The notes beneath the pieces are model-generated. The model was not told the origin of the DNA, did not search any database, and saw nothing but the letters and a program-made list of their open reading frames with translations. A program made the position numbers and the translations under genes. A stretch of DNA of 26,884 bases, from NCBI GenBank assembly GCA_900551665.1, contig URWW01000024.1:1-26884 (forward strand), written 5' to 3'. Positions 6,687 through 14,614 of this stretch are shown piece by piece (the first letter of the stretch is position 1; each line of letters opens with the position of its first letter). This DNA is from an uncultured Collinsella sp. Its GTDB lineage: Bacteria > Actinomycetota > Coriobacteriia > Coriobacteriales > Coriobacteriaceae.

Positions 6687-8711
6687 CTACATGAGTTCGC
6701 AGACGCTCTGGGCGAAGGCAACCGGATCGGCCGGCAGAATGCCCTCGACGAGCAGAGCCTGATCGTAGAGCAAGCCGGCGTACAGCGCGAGCTTGTCCTT
6801 GTCGCCGGCATCATGTGCGGCCACGAGCTTGTCGAACACGGCGTGCTTGGCGTTGAGCTCGAGTACGCGCTGGGTCTTGGGCATCTCGCCGCGATCGGCC
6901 TCGGGACCGCGGGCAAGGACCTTCTCCATCTCGAGCGACAGCGGGCCCTCGGTGGTGATGCAGGCGGGCGCGTCGGTCAGGCGAGCAGAAACCGCGACCT
7001 TCTCGACCTTGTCGCCCAGGGCCTCCTTCATGGCGTCGAACAGGTCACCGTGCTCCTTGGTGGCCTCCTCGGCATCCTTCTTCTCGTCCTCGGTCGCCAG
7101 GTCGAGATCGCCAGTCGCCACGTTCTTGAGCTCGAGGAAACGGTCCTCGGTCTCCGGCTCGGCACCATCGGCCACGGCCTTGGCGGCAGCCTCGCGGGCA
7201 GCGTCGTCCTCGTAAACCTTAGGGCAGTTCTTGGCGGTGTACCCGCGCATTGCCTGGAAGGTGAACTCATCCACGTCCGTCGTGAGTAGCAGCACGTCAT
7301 AACCGCGATCGAGCACGCCCTTGACTACGGGCATCTTGGCGAGGCGGTCTCGGTCGTCGCCGGCGGCGTAGTAGATGGCCTTCTGGCCCTCGGGCATGGC
7401 GGCGGCGTACTCGGCCAGCGTCACCATCTTGTTCTCGCGCGCGCTCCAGAACAGCAGCAGATCGCCCAGCTCGTCGGCCTTCATGCCGTAGCTGGAGTAG
7501 ATGCCGAACTTGAGGCCGCGGCCGAAATTCTCGAAGAAGGTCTCATAGCTCTCACGGTCGTTGTCGCGCATCTTCTCGAGCTCGCTCGTCACGCGCTTCT
7601 CGATGCGCTTCGCGATGGCCTTGAGCTGTCGATCGTGCTGCAGGGTCTCGCGGGAGATGTTGAGCGAGACGTCCTGGGAGTCCACCACGCCGCGCACGAA
7701 GTTGTAATAGTCGGGCAGCAGCTCTGCGCATTTGTCCTGGATCAAGACGTTGGAGCTGTAGAGCGCGAGGCCCTTCTCGTAGTCCTTGCTGTACAGGTCG
7801 AACGGGGCGCGGCTGGGGATGAACAGCAGCGCGTCATACTCGAGCGTGCCCTCGGCATGGAAGCTCACCGCGCGGGCCGGGTCCTCGAAGTCATGGAAGG
7901 TCGACTTGTAGAACTCGTTGTAGTCCTCATCGGACACGTCGGAGCTGCGTTTCTTCCAAATCGGGGTCATGGAGTTGATGGTATCGAGCTCCTCGTAGTC
8001 CTCATACTCCGGCGTGTAGTCGTCGCCGGCATCCTCGGGGCGCTCCTTCTCACGGCTCTTGGTGACCATCATCTGAACCGGGTAACGCACGTAGTTGCTA
8101 TAGCGCTTGATGAGGTCCTTCAGGCCCCACTCGGACAGGAAGGTATCGTAGTTCTCGCCGGGCTCGCCGTTCTCGCCCTCGATGTTCTCGCGAATGGTGA
8201 GGATGACGTCGGTACCGTGCTCGGAGCGCTCGCCTTCCTCGATGGTGTAGCCCTCGAGACCATCGGACTCCCACACGTGTGCGACGTCCTCGCCGAAGGC
8301 GCGGCTGACAACGCGAACGCGCGAGGCGACCATGAACGCGGAGTAGAAGCCCACGCCGAACTGGCCGATGATATCCACGTCGGAGCCCTGGTGCTCGGCA
8401 TTGGCCTGCTTGAACTCCTGGCTGCCGGAATGGGCGATGGTGCCGAGGTTGTTCTCGAGGTCCTCGGCGGTCATGCCGATGCCGTTATCAGACACGGTGA
8501 GGGTGCGGGCATCGCGATCGAAAGAAACCCGAATGGCGAGGTCCTCGTCGCCCAGCTGAATGCTCGAATCGGAAAGGCTCTTGAAATTGAGCTTGTCCAC
8601 CGCGTCTGAAGCGTTGGAGATGAGCTCGCGCAGGAAGATCTCCTTGTTGGTATAGATCGAGTTGATCATGAGGTCCAGGAGCTTCTTGCTCTCCGTTTTG
8701 AATTGCTGCAT
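6687..8711 (-). CDS. htpG: Molecular chaperone HtpG (Hsp90), 674 aa
   Basis: Cytosolic ATP-dependent chaperone that helps client proteins reach or hold their folded state. The N-terminal ATPase domain shows NASDAVDKL (the ATP/Mg-binding Asn helix), DNGIGM, GTIAHSGS and GQFGVGFYSAF, all diagnostic of the GHKL fold of Hsp90. NISRETLQ in the middle domain is also conserved. A short acidic linker with DYTPEYEDYEELD sits near residue 235. The length is close to but somewhat above the bacterial norm (E. coli 624). The ATG at 8711 (MQQFKTES) aligns with known N-termini and has GAAAGGG upstream. An in-frame ATG at 8816 would add 35 residues that look like leader, so I reject it. It is a single-gene unit with its own promoter, a HAIR-like site and a terminator. 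Confidence 0.97.
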   Translation of the reverse strand: MQQFKTESKKLLDLMINSIYTNKEIFLRELISNASDAVDKLNFKSLSDSSIQLGDEDLAIRVSFDRDARTLTVSDNGIGMTAEDLENNLGTIAHSGSQEFKQANAEHQGSDVDIIGQFGVGFYSAFMVASRVRVVSRAFGEDVAHVWESDGLEGYTIEEGERSEHGTDVILTIRENIEGENGEPGENYDTFLSEWGLKDLIKRYSNYVRYPVQMMVTKSREKERPEDAGDDYTPEYEDYEELDTINSMTPIWKKRSSDVSDEDYNEFYKSTFHDFEDPARAVSFHAEGTLEYDALLFIPSRAPFDLYSKDYEKGLALYSSNVLIQDKCAELLPDYYNFVRGVVDSQDVSLNISRETLQHDRQLKAIAKRIEKRVTSELEKMRDNDRESYETFFENFGRGLKFGIYSSYGMKADELGDLLLFWSARENKMVTLAEYAAAMPEGQKAIYYAAGDDRDRLAKMPVVKGVLDRGYDVLLLTTDVDEFTFQAMRGYTAKNCPKVYEDDAAREAAAKAVADGAEPETEDRFLELKNVATGDLDLATEDEKKDAEEATKEHGDLFDAMKEALGDKVEKVAVSARLTDAPACITTEGPLSLEMEKVLARGPEADRGEMPKTQRVLELNAKHAVFDKLVAAHDAGDKDKLALYAGLLYDQALLVEGILPADPVAFAQSVCELM

Positions 8712-8825
8712 GCTCGAAATGCCCTTTCTGCCGTTTGCCGGCCGACTCGCGCCGACCGATACGCCCAAGACCGGCGCTTCGTTGTTGAACGACTTCCATG
8801 GTACCCACAATTGCACTCATAAAAC

Positions 8826-8859
8826 CTAAGTCATAATCACTTAGATTCAGATGACACAA
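8826..8859 (-). promoter_or_regulatory. htpG promoter with HAIR-like inverted repeat
   Basis: The inverted repeat CTAAGT-N7-ACTTAG (8826-8844) has the 7-base spacing and AGT-N7-ACT core of the HspR-associated inverted repeat (consensus CTTGAGT-N7-ACTCAAG). It covers a candidate -10, TATGAC (minus, 8830-8835), with TTGTGT as -35 (8854-8859, 18-bp spacer). This suggests heat-shock repression by HspR. The match is partial and no hspR is in the window. Confidence 0.55.
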
Positions 8860-9155
8860 TTGCTTTTCATAATCCATTCCACGAGTCGTCGACCGTACAG
8901 GCCCGCAAACCCTTCTGTCAACTATTCATTTCGGCGGCTTCGGTCAAATAGGTCATTCATACAGTAATCTGATCTTGCGAAACCTTCTGTGCGCAGGCGC
9001 ATTCCCCACGAATCGCAACTCTCGGCAAAAATACGTCATCCATGAGCGGCACAACGCGACTTTCACCCCGATGCACTCGGCGCGTTTCCCCCTATCCGCC
9101 GCACCAAACACTGTATAAGGCTTCTTTTTGACCACTCTTACAATTATCGATCAGC
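8860..9155. other. Intergenic region between divergent htpG and the nuclease-like gene
   Basis: About 300 bases, less G/C-rich than the genes. It contains TATAAG (9114-9119) and TACAAT (9139-9144) on the plus strand as possible -10 elements for the gene at 9156. No convincing -35, coding frame or long repeat was found. Confidence 0.5.
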
Positions 9156-10148
9156 ATGGCCAAAAGGATGTATCGTCTATGCATGGAAGGAATTGTTTGC
9201 GCGTGCGGCGCCTCCGCACTTGAGCTATATCGGTCGAGCAAGCGCCTCATCCCGACGCTGCTCGATAAGCCGAGGACCGGCAAGGTCACCGGACTCATGG
9301 TCCCGCCGCGACAATTTCTGGAAGACGACATGACCGCACGCGGCGTCACCGAGCAGCCCTACCATGTCCTGGTCGATGGCAACCACGGATACAACCCACG
9401 ACGGGACATCCATGCCGTCGCTTGCTATCACCCGCTTCCGCCTCGATCGCTCATTAAAATCGACAAAGGTTTTTGGGTAACGAGCCCCGAGCTCACCTTC
9501 ATTCAGATTTGCGCAGACGAAAATCTGAGCGATTTCGACATCATTTCCTTGGGATATGAGCTTTGTGGAACCTACGTTCTCGACGATTCGTGGGACGGCC
9601 TCACATGCATCGACGAGCCCCTCACATCAACCGAGAAAATCGGCAGGCTCATCAATTCCATCCACAGAGTCCACGGAATCAAACGAGCCAGAAACCTGAT
9701 AAAGCATGTACAGGACCTGTCGAATTCCCCCATGGAAACCATTCTGGCCATGCTCGTTTCCCTGCCGACCACGAAAGGCGGGCTCGGCCTTGGCCCCATC
9801 TCCCTGAACCATCCCGTTGCAACCCCCGTAGGACAAAGACGCGTCGACATCGCCTTCCCCAAACAGCGTGTCGGACTGGAGTATCAAGGCAAGGAATTCC
9901 ACTCGATCGAAGCGGCGGGACGCGACGCGCGAAGGCAGAATAAGATCGTCGGATCGGGCTTCACGATACTGAACGTTTGGTATGAAGACCTGATTGATGA
10001 GCACCTCTTTCAGCAACTCGTCACCGATCTATTTCGCGCATTGGGAATCCGGAAGCGCATTCGAGTCGCCGGATACCGCACGCTCCAAAAGCTTCTGCGC
10101 ATGCAACTCATGCCCGCCATCAAAGCGTACGGCAGCAACGAGTTCTAG
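9156..10148 (+). CDS. AbiEi/DUF559-like protein with PD-(D/E)XK nuclease-like C-terminus, 330 aa
   Basis: The C-terminal third looks like the DUF559/Vsr-related PD-(D/E)XK fold. It has SPMET (Glu194) in a helix, RVDIAFP with Asp231, then LEYQGKEFH with Glu242, Gln244 and Lys246. After these come a basic helix (RDARRQNKI) and a final strand with hydrophobics (GFTILNVWYEDL). The N-terminal two thirds resembles the AbiEi-like regulator half found with such domains in actinobacteria: a short promoter-recognition-like start, then a region with WVTSPELTFIQI. The architecture is common in Coriobacteriia but its role is not known; DNA binding or cleavage is an inference. It is the only large plus-strand gene in the left half and stands alone without a partner toxin. 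No clear ribosome site precedes ATG 9156; starts at 9168 or 9183 are possible. The third codon position is less G/C-rich than in its neighbours. Confidence 0.7.
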   Translation: MAKRMYRLCMEGIVCACGASALELYRSSKRLIPTLLDKPRTGKVTGLMVPPRQFLEDDMTARGVTEQPYHVLVDGNHGYNPRRDIHAVACYHPLPPRSLIKIDKGFWVTSPELTFIQICADENLSDFDIISLGYELCGTYVLDDSWDGLTCIDEPLTSTEKIGRLINSIHRVHGIKRARNLIKHVQDLSNSPMETILAMLVSLPTTKGGLGLGPISLNHPVATPVGQRRVDIAFPKQRVGLEYQGKEFHSIEAAGRDARRQNKIVGSGFTILNVWYEDLIDEHLFQQLVTDLFRALGIRKRIRVAGYRTLQKLLRMQLMPAIKAYGSNEF

Positions 10149-10214
10149 CAATCGTGCAAAAGCCATCGAGCACCTGAAGTCAATCGCGCCAAAAGCCCAT
10201 CGAGAGCCGCTTGT

Positions 10215-10241
10215 CCCAAAGACGCCCGCCCCAAAGACGCC
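10215..10241. repeat. 12-bp direct repeat downstream of the nuclease-like gene
   Basis: CCCAAAGACGCC occurs at 10215-10226 and 10230-10241 (15-base period). No function is apparent; the 220-base convergent gap otherwise holds only the transketolase terminator. Confidence 0.5.
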
Positions 10242-10297
10242 GCAACCTCATCGGCAGATCCGGCGTGCGGCCGCGAACGCAATGCTTTCACCCTATG

Positions 10298-10334
10298 GAA
10301 AAACGCGGCGTCGCAATCAGAGCGACGCCGCGTT
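10298..10334 (-). terminator. Terminator of the transketolase genes
   Basis: A perfect 13-bp stem, AACGCGGCGTCGC with GCGACGCCGCGTT (10302-10314 and 10322-10334), has a 7-base loop and is followed by TTTTTCC on the minus strand. It could also stop rightward transcription from the converging gene, though without a U-run. Confidence 0.88.
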
Positions 10335-10368
10335 GCATTGCATGCCGCGAACAAACTGAAAAAAGCCG

Positions 10369-11310
10369 CTAGGCCAGCACCTCGCGAACGGCGGAGGCGA
10401 CGCCCTCGGCGTTCAGGCCATACTTGTCCAGCAGCTCGAGTGCGGGACCGGACTCGCCGTACACATCCTGAACGCCCACGCGACGCATGGGGACGGGACT
10501 CTTCTCGCACAGAACGGCGGCGCAGGCCTCGCCCAATCCGCCGATAACGGAATGCTCCTCGACCGTGACCACGTGGCCGGTCTTGGCCGCGGAGGCAAGC
10601 AGGGTGTCCTCGTCGAGCGGCTTGATGGTGTGCATGTTGATAACCTCGACGGAGATGCCCTCGGCGGCGAGCGCGTCGGCCGCCTCGAGCGCAGCGGAGA
10701 CCATGAGGCCACAGGCGACGACGGTCGCGTCGGTGCCCTCGCGCATCACGATGGCGCGGCCGAGTTCGAACTCATAGCTCTCGGGGTCGTTGATCACCGG
10801 CGCGGCCAAGCGGCCAAGACGCAGGTAGAATGGGCCATCGGTGGCGTAGGCGCAACGCGTCGCAGCACGGGCCTCCACATCGTCGGCAGGGACAACCACC
10901 GTCATGCCGGGGATGGTGCGCATGAGGGCGATGTCCTCGTTGCACTGGTGCGTGGCACCGTCCTCGCCCACGGAAATGCCGGCATGGGTCGCGCCGATCT
11001 TTACATTGAGGTGCGGATAGCCGATAGAATTGCGAATCTGCTCGTAGGCGCGGCCGGCGGCGAACATGGCAAAGGTGCTCGCAAAGGCGACGCGGCCGGT
11101 GGTGGCGACACCCGCGGCAAGACCCATCATGTTGCCCTCGGCTATGCCCGCATTGTAGAAGCGGTCGGGGAAGGCGGCCTTGAACTTGGCCGTCTGGGTC
11201 GCGGCCGCAAGATCGGCATCGAAGACCAGGAAGTCGTCGTGCTCGGCACCCAGCTCGACCAGGGTCTCGCCGTAGCTGACACGCGTGGCGATTCTCTTCT
11301 CGTCTGCCAT
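10369..11310 (-). CDS. Transketolase, C-terminal subunit (split type), 313 aa
   Basis: The pyrimidine-binding and C-terminal domains of transketolase as a separate chain. It shows FYNAGIAEGNMMGLAAG, in which Glu58 would be the TPP-activating glutamate, then the aromatic-rich AFASTFAMFAAGRAYEQIRN helix, and a C-terminal transketolase domain ending in VASAVREVLA. With the other chain it moves two-carbon ketol units between sugar phosphates in the non-oxidative pentose phosphate pathway. The ATG at 11310 is four bases past the stop of the N-terminal subunit, with AAAGGAGG inside that gene's end. The longer in-frame reading upstream is only the shadow of the other subunit. Split transketolases are usual in many Firmicutes and Actinomycetota. 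A 1-deoxyxylulose-5-phosphate synthase is unlikely because that is one chain. Confidence 0.93.
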   Translation of the reverse strand: MADEKRIATRVSYGETLVELGAEHDDFLVFDADLAAATQTAKFKAAFPDRFYNAGIAEGNMMGLAAGVATTGRVAFASTFAMFAAGRAYEQIRNSIGYPHLNVKIGATHAGISVGEDGATHQCNEDIALMRTIPGMTVVVPADDVEARAATRCAYATDGPFYLRLGRLAAPVINDPESYEFELGRAIVMREGTDATVVACGLMVSAALEAADALAAEGISVEVINMHTIKPLDEDTLLASAAKTGHVVTVEEHSVIGGLGEACAAVLCEKSPVPMRRVGVQDVYGESGPALELLDKYGLNAEGVASAVREVLA

Positions 11311-11314
11311 AGCT

Positions 11315-12136
11315 TTAAGCCTCCTTTGCGAGCTCGGCCATGGCCTGCTCGAACTGCTCGTCGTTGGGGGCCTTGCCGTGCCAACCCACCTGGCCCTCCA
11401 TGAAGGAGACGCCCTTGCCCTTGACCGTCTCGGCCACGATGCACACCGGCTTGCCGGTGACGGAGCGGGCCTCCTCGAAGGCCGCGCGGACCTGAGCCAT
11501 GTCATTGCCGTCTGCCAGCTCGATCACATGGAACTTGAACGCGGCGAACTTGTCGGCGATGGGCATCGCGGAGTTGACCTCCTCGATGCTGCCGTCGATC
11601 TGCAGGCCGTTGTGGTCGACGATCAGGCAGAGGTTGTCCAGCTGCTGGTTACCCGCGAACATGGCGGCCTCCCAGACCTGGCCCTCCTCGATCTCGCCGT
11701 CACCAAGCAGGCAGTAGGTGCGATAGGCATCGCCCCAGTGCTTGGCGGCGAGCGCCATGCCCACGGCAGCCGAGACACCCTGGCCCAGGGAGCCGGTGGA
11801 CATGTCGACGCCCGGGGTGTCGTTCATGTTGGGGTGGCCCTGAAGGTGGCAGCCGACATGGCGCAGGGACTCGAGGTCCTCCTTGGGGAAGAAGCCGCGC
11901 TCGGCGAGGGCCGCATACAGCGCGGGAGCGCAGTGGCCCTTGGAGAGCACGAAACGGTCGCGGTCGGCGCGACGCGGGTCTGCCGGGTCGACGTTCATCT
12001 CCTCGAAGTAGAGGTAGGTGATGATGTCGGCGGCGCCGAGCGAACCACCGGGGTGTCCGGACTTCGCTGCATGCGTGCCGATCACGACCCCCTTCCTGAC
12101 CTCATTGGCAACCTGGATGAGTTCCTCATCGCTCAT
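11315..12136 (-). CDS. Transketolase, N-terminal subunit (split type), 273 aa
   Basis: The TPP-diphosphate-binding half. SGHPGGSLG (residues 26-34) holds the conserved His of the active site, LSKGHCAPALYAAL follows, and GDGE at 145-148 with Asn176 forms the GDG-N thiamine diphosphate motif that binds Mg2+. TGSLGQG (114-120) is also typical. It pairs with the C-terminal subunit encoded immediately downstream. The start at 12136 has AAGGAGG eight bases ahead; 20 further in-frame codons upstream are not needed. The leader and upstream region carry a perfect LacI-type palindrome, so sugar-dependent control is likely. The transaldolase-like gene just upstream belongs to the same pathway. Confidence 0.94.
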   Translation of the reverse strand: MSDEELIQVANEVRKGVVIGTHAAKSGHPGGSLGAADIITYLYFEEMNVDPADPRRADRDRFVLSKGHCAPALYAALAERGFFPKEDLESLRHVGCHLQGHPNMNDTPGVDMSTGSLGQGVSAAVGMALAAKHWGDAYRTYCLLGDGEIEEGQVWEAAMFAGNQQLDNLCLIVDHNGLQIDGSIEEVNSAMPIADKFAAFKFHVIELADGNDMAQVRAAFEEARSVTGKPVCIVAETVKGKGVSFMEGQVGWHGKAPNDEQFEQAMAELAKEA

Positions 12137-12266
12137 GGACGATGCCTCCTTGTGGGTGAGCGGTGCGTAATGTACGCGACAATCATAACGGGACAATCGG
12201 CAAACAGGGCGCTCGCAGACGGTAAATTCAAAACTATTTTTTTCGCAAACAAGGGTGTTTATCTGC

Positions 12267-12282
12267 GATAAAGCGCTTTATC
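12267..12282 (-). promoter_or_regulatory. LacI-family-type operator ahead of the transketolase genes
   Basis: GATAAAGCGCTTTATC is a perfect 16-bp palindrome with the central CG and AAAGCGCTTT core typical of LacI/GalR-family sites, including CcpA cre-like sequences. It sits 131 bases ahead of the transketolase start and 47 bases after the aldolase stop. The promoter it controls is unclear; TATGAT on the minus strand around 12180 is one possible -10. Confidence 0.6.
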
Positions 12283-12328
12283 ACAACTGGGTCACCAAAC
12301 CGGCGAGGCACTTTACCGACCCCTCGTC

Positions 12329-13009
12329 TCACGCGTTTGCAACGCGCTCCCAGTCGGCCTCGAAGGCTGCAATGCCGGCATCGGTGAGCGGATGATGGAG
12401 GCATTTCTTGAGCGCCTTCATAGGGACGGTGGCGATATCGGCACCCAACAGGGCAGCTTGGACCACATGGTTGGCCGTGCGCACCGAGGCGGTGATGATC
12501 TCGACCACGCCATCCGGGTTCTTGCCGGACCAGTCGTAGTTCTTGATGCACGTGATCACGTCCGCGAGCTGCGAGATACCATCCAGCGCGATATCGTCGT
12601 ATCGGCCAACGAACGGCGAGATGTAGCGGGCGCCGGCATTGGCGGCCAGCAACGCCTGGGTCGCGGAGAAGATGAGCGTCATGTTCACGCGAATGCCCCC
12701 ATCGGCCAGGATTCGGCATGCGGCCAGACCGGCCTCGCAGATGGGCAGCTTGATAACGATATTCGGGGCGAGCGCGGCGAGCCGTCGTCCATCAGCGACC
12801 ATGCCATCGACCGTCGTCGCCGTGGTCTCAGCCGACACCGGCAGACCCTTGCAGAGCTCGGCAATCTTTTGCATATGGGGCTCGAAGTCGGCAAGAGCTC
12901 CGCCCGTTTTGGCGTACAGGCTCGGATTGGTGGTGACGCCGGCCAGGCATCCCCAGCTCTTCGCCTCGGCGATCTCTTCCAGGTTCGCGGTATCGATGAA
13001 GAACTTCAA
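12329..13009 (-). CDS. Fructose-6-phosphate aldolase / TalC-type transaldolase, 226 aa
   Basis: A small class I aldolase of the FSA/TalC transaldolase family. It opens with MKFFIDTANLEEI, has GVTTNPSL (24-31), and the Schiff-base lysine is Lys87 in NIVIKLPI. RVNMTLIFSATQA and SPFVGRYDD complete the barrel strands. The length matches this short type. It either moves dihydroxyacetone units (transaldolase) or joins/splits dihydroxyacetone and glyceraldehyde 3-phosphate. Next to split transketolase, a transaldolase role in the pentose phosphate pathway is the better guess. The start is TTG at 13009 with AAAGGG upstream; longer in-frame readings run into the promoter. TATACT lies about 35 bases upstream. 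Confidence 0.92.
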   Translation of the reverse strand: MKFFIDTANLEEIAEAKSWGCLAGVTTNPSLYAKTGGALADFEPHMQKIAELCKGLPVSAETTATTVDGMVADGRRLAALAPNIVIKLPICEAGLAACRILADGGIRVNMTLIFSATQALLAANAGARYISPFVGRYDDIALDGISQLADVITCIKNYDWSGKNPDGVVEIITASVRTANHVVQAALLGADIATVPMKALKKCLHHPLTDAGIAAFEADWERVANA

Positions 13010-13042
13010 GGCAGACCCTTTCTCACGCTGTGCCACAGGGCC

Positions 13043-13048
13043 AGTATA
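13043..13048 (-). promoter_or_regulatory. Candidate -10 of the aldolase gene
   Basis: TATACT on the minus strand, inside GCGTATACTGG, without a clear -35. The predicted leader is about 27 bases. This supports a start separate from the two-component genes upstream. Confidence 0.45.
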
Positions 13049-13157
13049 CGCACGGAGCCACAAGGGGCCGCATCGGGCGGGTAAGGGCTTCGAGCTGAAA
13101 CGTGTTAGCCGCCACCCAACGGTAGCAACCCGCGCGCAAGCGGTATGAACGGGCCCT

Positions 13158-13177
13158 CGGGACGGGCAACGGTCCCG
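13158..13177 (-). terminator. Weak hairpin after the PhoR-like gene
   Basis: CGGGAC and GTCCCG form a 6-bp stem with an 8-base loop just past the kinase stop. There is no U-run, so it may be only a partial terminator. Confidence 0.3.
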
Positions 13178-13186
13178 CAAACCGGC

Positions 13187-14614
13187 TTAAACCGCGATCT
13201 GCTCCTGGGCAGGGAACCGCACGGTGATCGTGGTGCCGCGGCCGAGTTCGCTTTCGAGCTCAATGCGGGCGCCGTGGTACGACGCAGCGTGCTTCACGAT
13301 GGCGAGGCCCAAGCCAGTGCCGCCGCGCGCCTTGGAACGGCTCTTGTCAACCCGGTAGAAGCGCTCGAAGATCTTCTCCTGCTCCTCGGGTGCGATGCCT
13401 ATGCCCGTGTCGGCAACCCGAATGTAAGGCGTGGGGTAATCGCAATCCGACGTAGCCTCGACGCCGCACGAGAGGGTCACCGACCCACCCGGGTGGTTGT
13501 ATCGGATGGCATTGCTCGTCAGGTTGTAGGCGAGTTCGTCGACCAGTCGGGGCACGCCGGTCACCATGGCCGGCTCGCAATCCAAATCCAAATCGATCTC
13601 CGAACGCGATGCGACCCGCTCGAGACGCTGAACGATTCCGTCGAGCATGAGCGGGAGGTCGATGGGCTCCCGTGCGCCGAGGGCCGCCGCAGCCGAGTCC
13701 CCTTCGGAGCGCTCGGCCTCGTCGAGGTTGGAAAGAGTGAGGATGTCGTTCACCAGCGAGGTGAGACGCCCCGCCTCACTGTAGATGCGGCGTCCGAAGT
13801 CGCGCAAATCCGCCTCGTCGGTCACGAGACCGTTGGCGATGAGCTCGGCATATCCCGAGACCGTGGTGAGCGGGGTCTTGAGTTCGTGCGTGATGTTGGC
13901 AGTGAACTCGCGGCGCATGCGGTCGTTATCGGCCAGCACGCGCATCTGGCGCTTGAGCTCCTGACGCTGGCTCTCGATACGCTCCAACATGGGCTCCATC
14001 TCGGAATAGGCGTTTTGGACATTGCGGCGTGGATGGTCGAGATCGACCTCGAGCAAGGGCTCGATGATGCGGTGCGATTCGCGCCGCGCAACGACGACGG
14101 CAACAACGGCGCCACCGACGACCATGAGGACGACGGGCAAGGACAGCGTTCCCAGGATGGCCAGGTATCCCGCCTCGCCCTCGGCAAGGCGTACCACGCT
14201 GCCATCGGCAAGGCGCACCGCCTGGTAGAGCATGACCTCACCCAGCGTCGTGCTCGAACGCTCGGCGGAACCGTAGCCTGTCGAGACGGCCTGCTCGATC
14301 TCGGGACGGTCGGCGTGGTCCTCCATCTTGCTCGCGTCGGTATCGCTGTCGAACAGGACATCGCCCTCGGGATCGACCAGGGTGACGCGGGTGTTCTCCA
14401 AATGCAGTCGACGCAGCATGGTGAGATGGCTGGGGGCGCTATTGAGCGAAGCCGCGACCACGCGGGCCTCGTCGGCGAGCTCGGCGCTCGTCGCATGGAC
14501 GAGCCGCTGCTGCACGATCAAGGTAAGGGCGAGGGCGAACACGATGATGGTTGTGAGCGACATCCCCAGGATGGTCGCGAATACGCGCCTCGACAGCGAC
14601 TGACGGCTGCTCAT
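13187..14614 (-). CDS. phoR: PhoR-like sensor histidine kinase, 475 aa
   Basis: A membrane sensor kinase, probably for phosphate state. It has a membrane helix at about 11-35, an external loop with GDVLFDSDTD and MEDHADRPEI (the form seen in Gram-positive PhoR-type sensors) and a second helix at about 151-176. The HisKA domain has His243 in ITHELKTPL, and the ATPase domain shows NLTSNAIRYN, DTGIGI, FERFYRVDKSRS and GGTGLGLAIVKH. No PAS domain is evident between membrane and HisKA. The ATG overlaps the regulator's stop by ATGA, so the two are translationally coupled. Proximity to pstB and the sequence style support a PhoR role; the name rests on these and not on experiment. Confidence 0.85.
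   Translation of the reverse strand: MSSRQSLSRRVFATILGMSLTTIIVFALALTLIVQQRLVHATSAELADEARVVAASLNSAPSHLTMLRRLHLENTRVTLVDPEGDVLFDSDTDASKMEDHADRPEIEQAVSTGYGSAERSSTTLGEVMLYQAVRLADGSVVRLAEGEAGYLAILGTLSLPVVLMVVGGAVVAVVVARRESHRIIEPLLEVDLDHPRRNVQNAYSEMEPMLERIESQRQELKRQMRVLADNDRMRREFTANITHELKTPLTTVSGYAELIANGLVTDEADLRDFGRRIYSEAGRLTSLVNDILTLSNLDEAERSEGDSAAAALGAREPIDLPLMLDGIVQRLERVASRSEIDLDLDCEPAMVTGVPRLVDELAYNLTSNAIRYNHPGGSVTLSCGVEATSDCDYPTPYIRVADTGIGIAPEEQEKIFERFYRVDKSRSKARGGTGLGLAIVKHAASYHGARIELESELGRGTTITVRFPAQEQIAV

Noticed and set aside
8712..8816. Longer N-terminus for HtpG from an upstream ATG
   Set aside because: The extra 35 residues do not fit the Hsp90 start, and the ATG at 8711 has a ribosome site and aligns with the family.
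12137..12328. TPP riboswitch ahead of the transketolase genes
   Set aside because: No THI-box core is visible; the region's only clear structure is the LacI-type palindrome.
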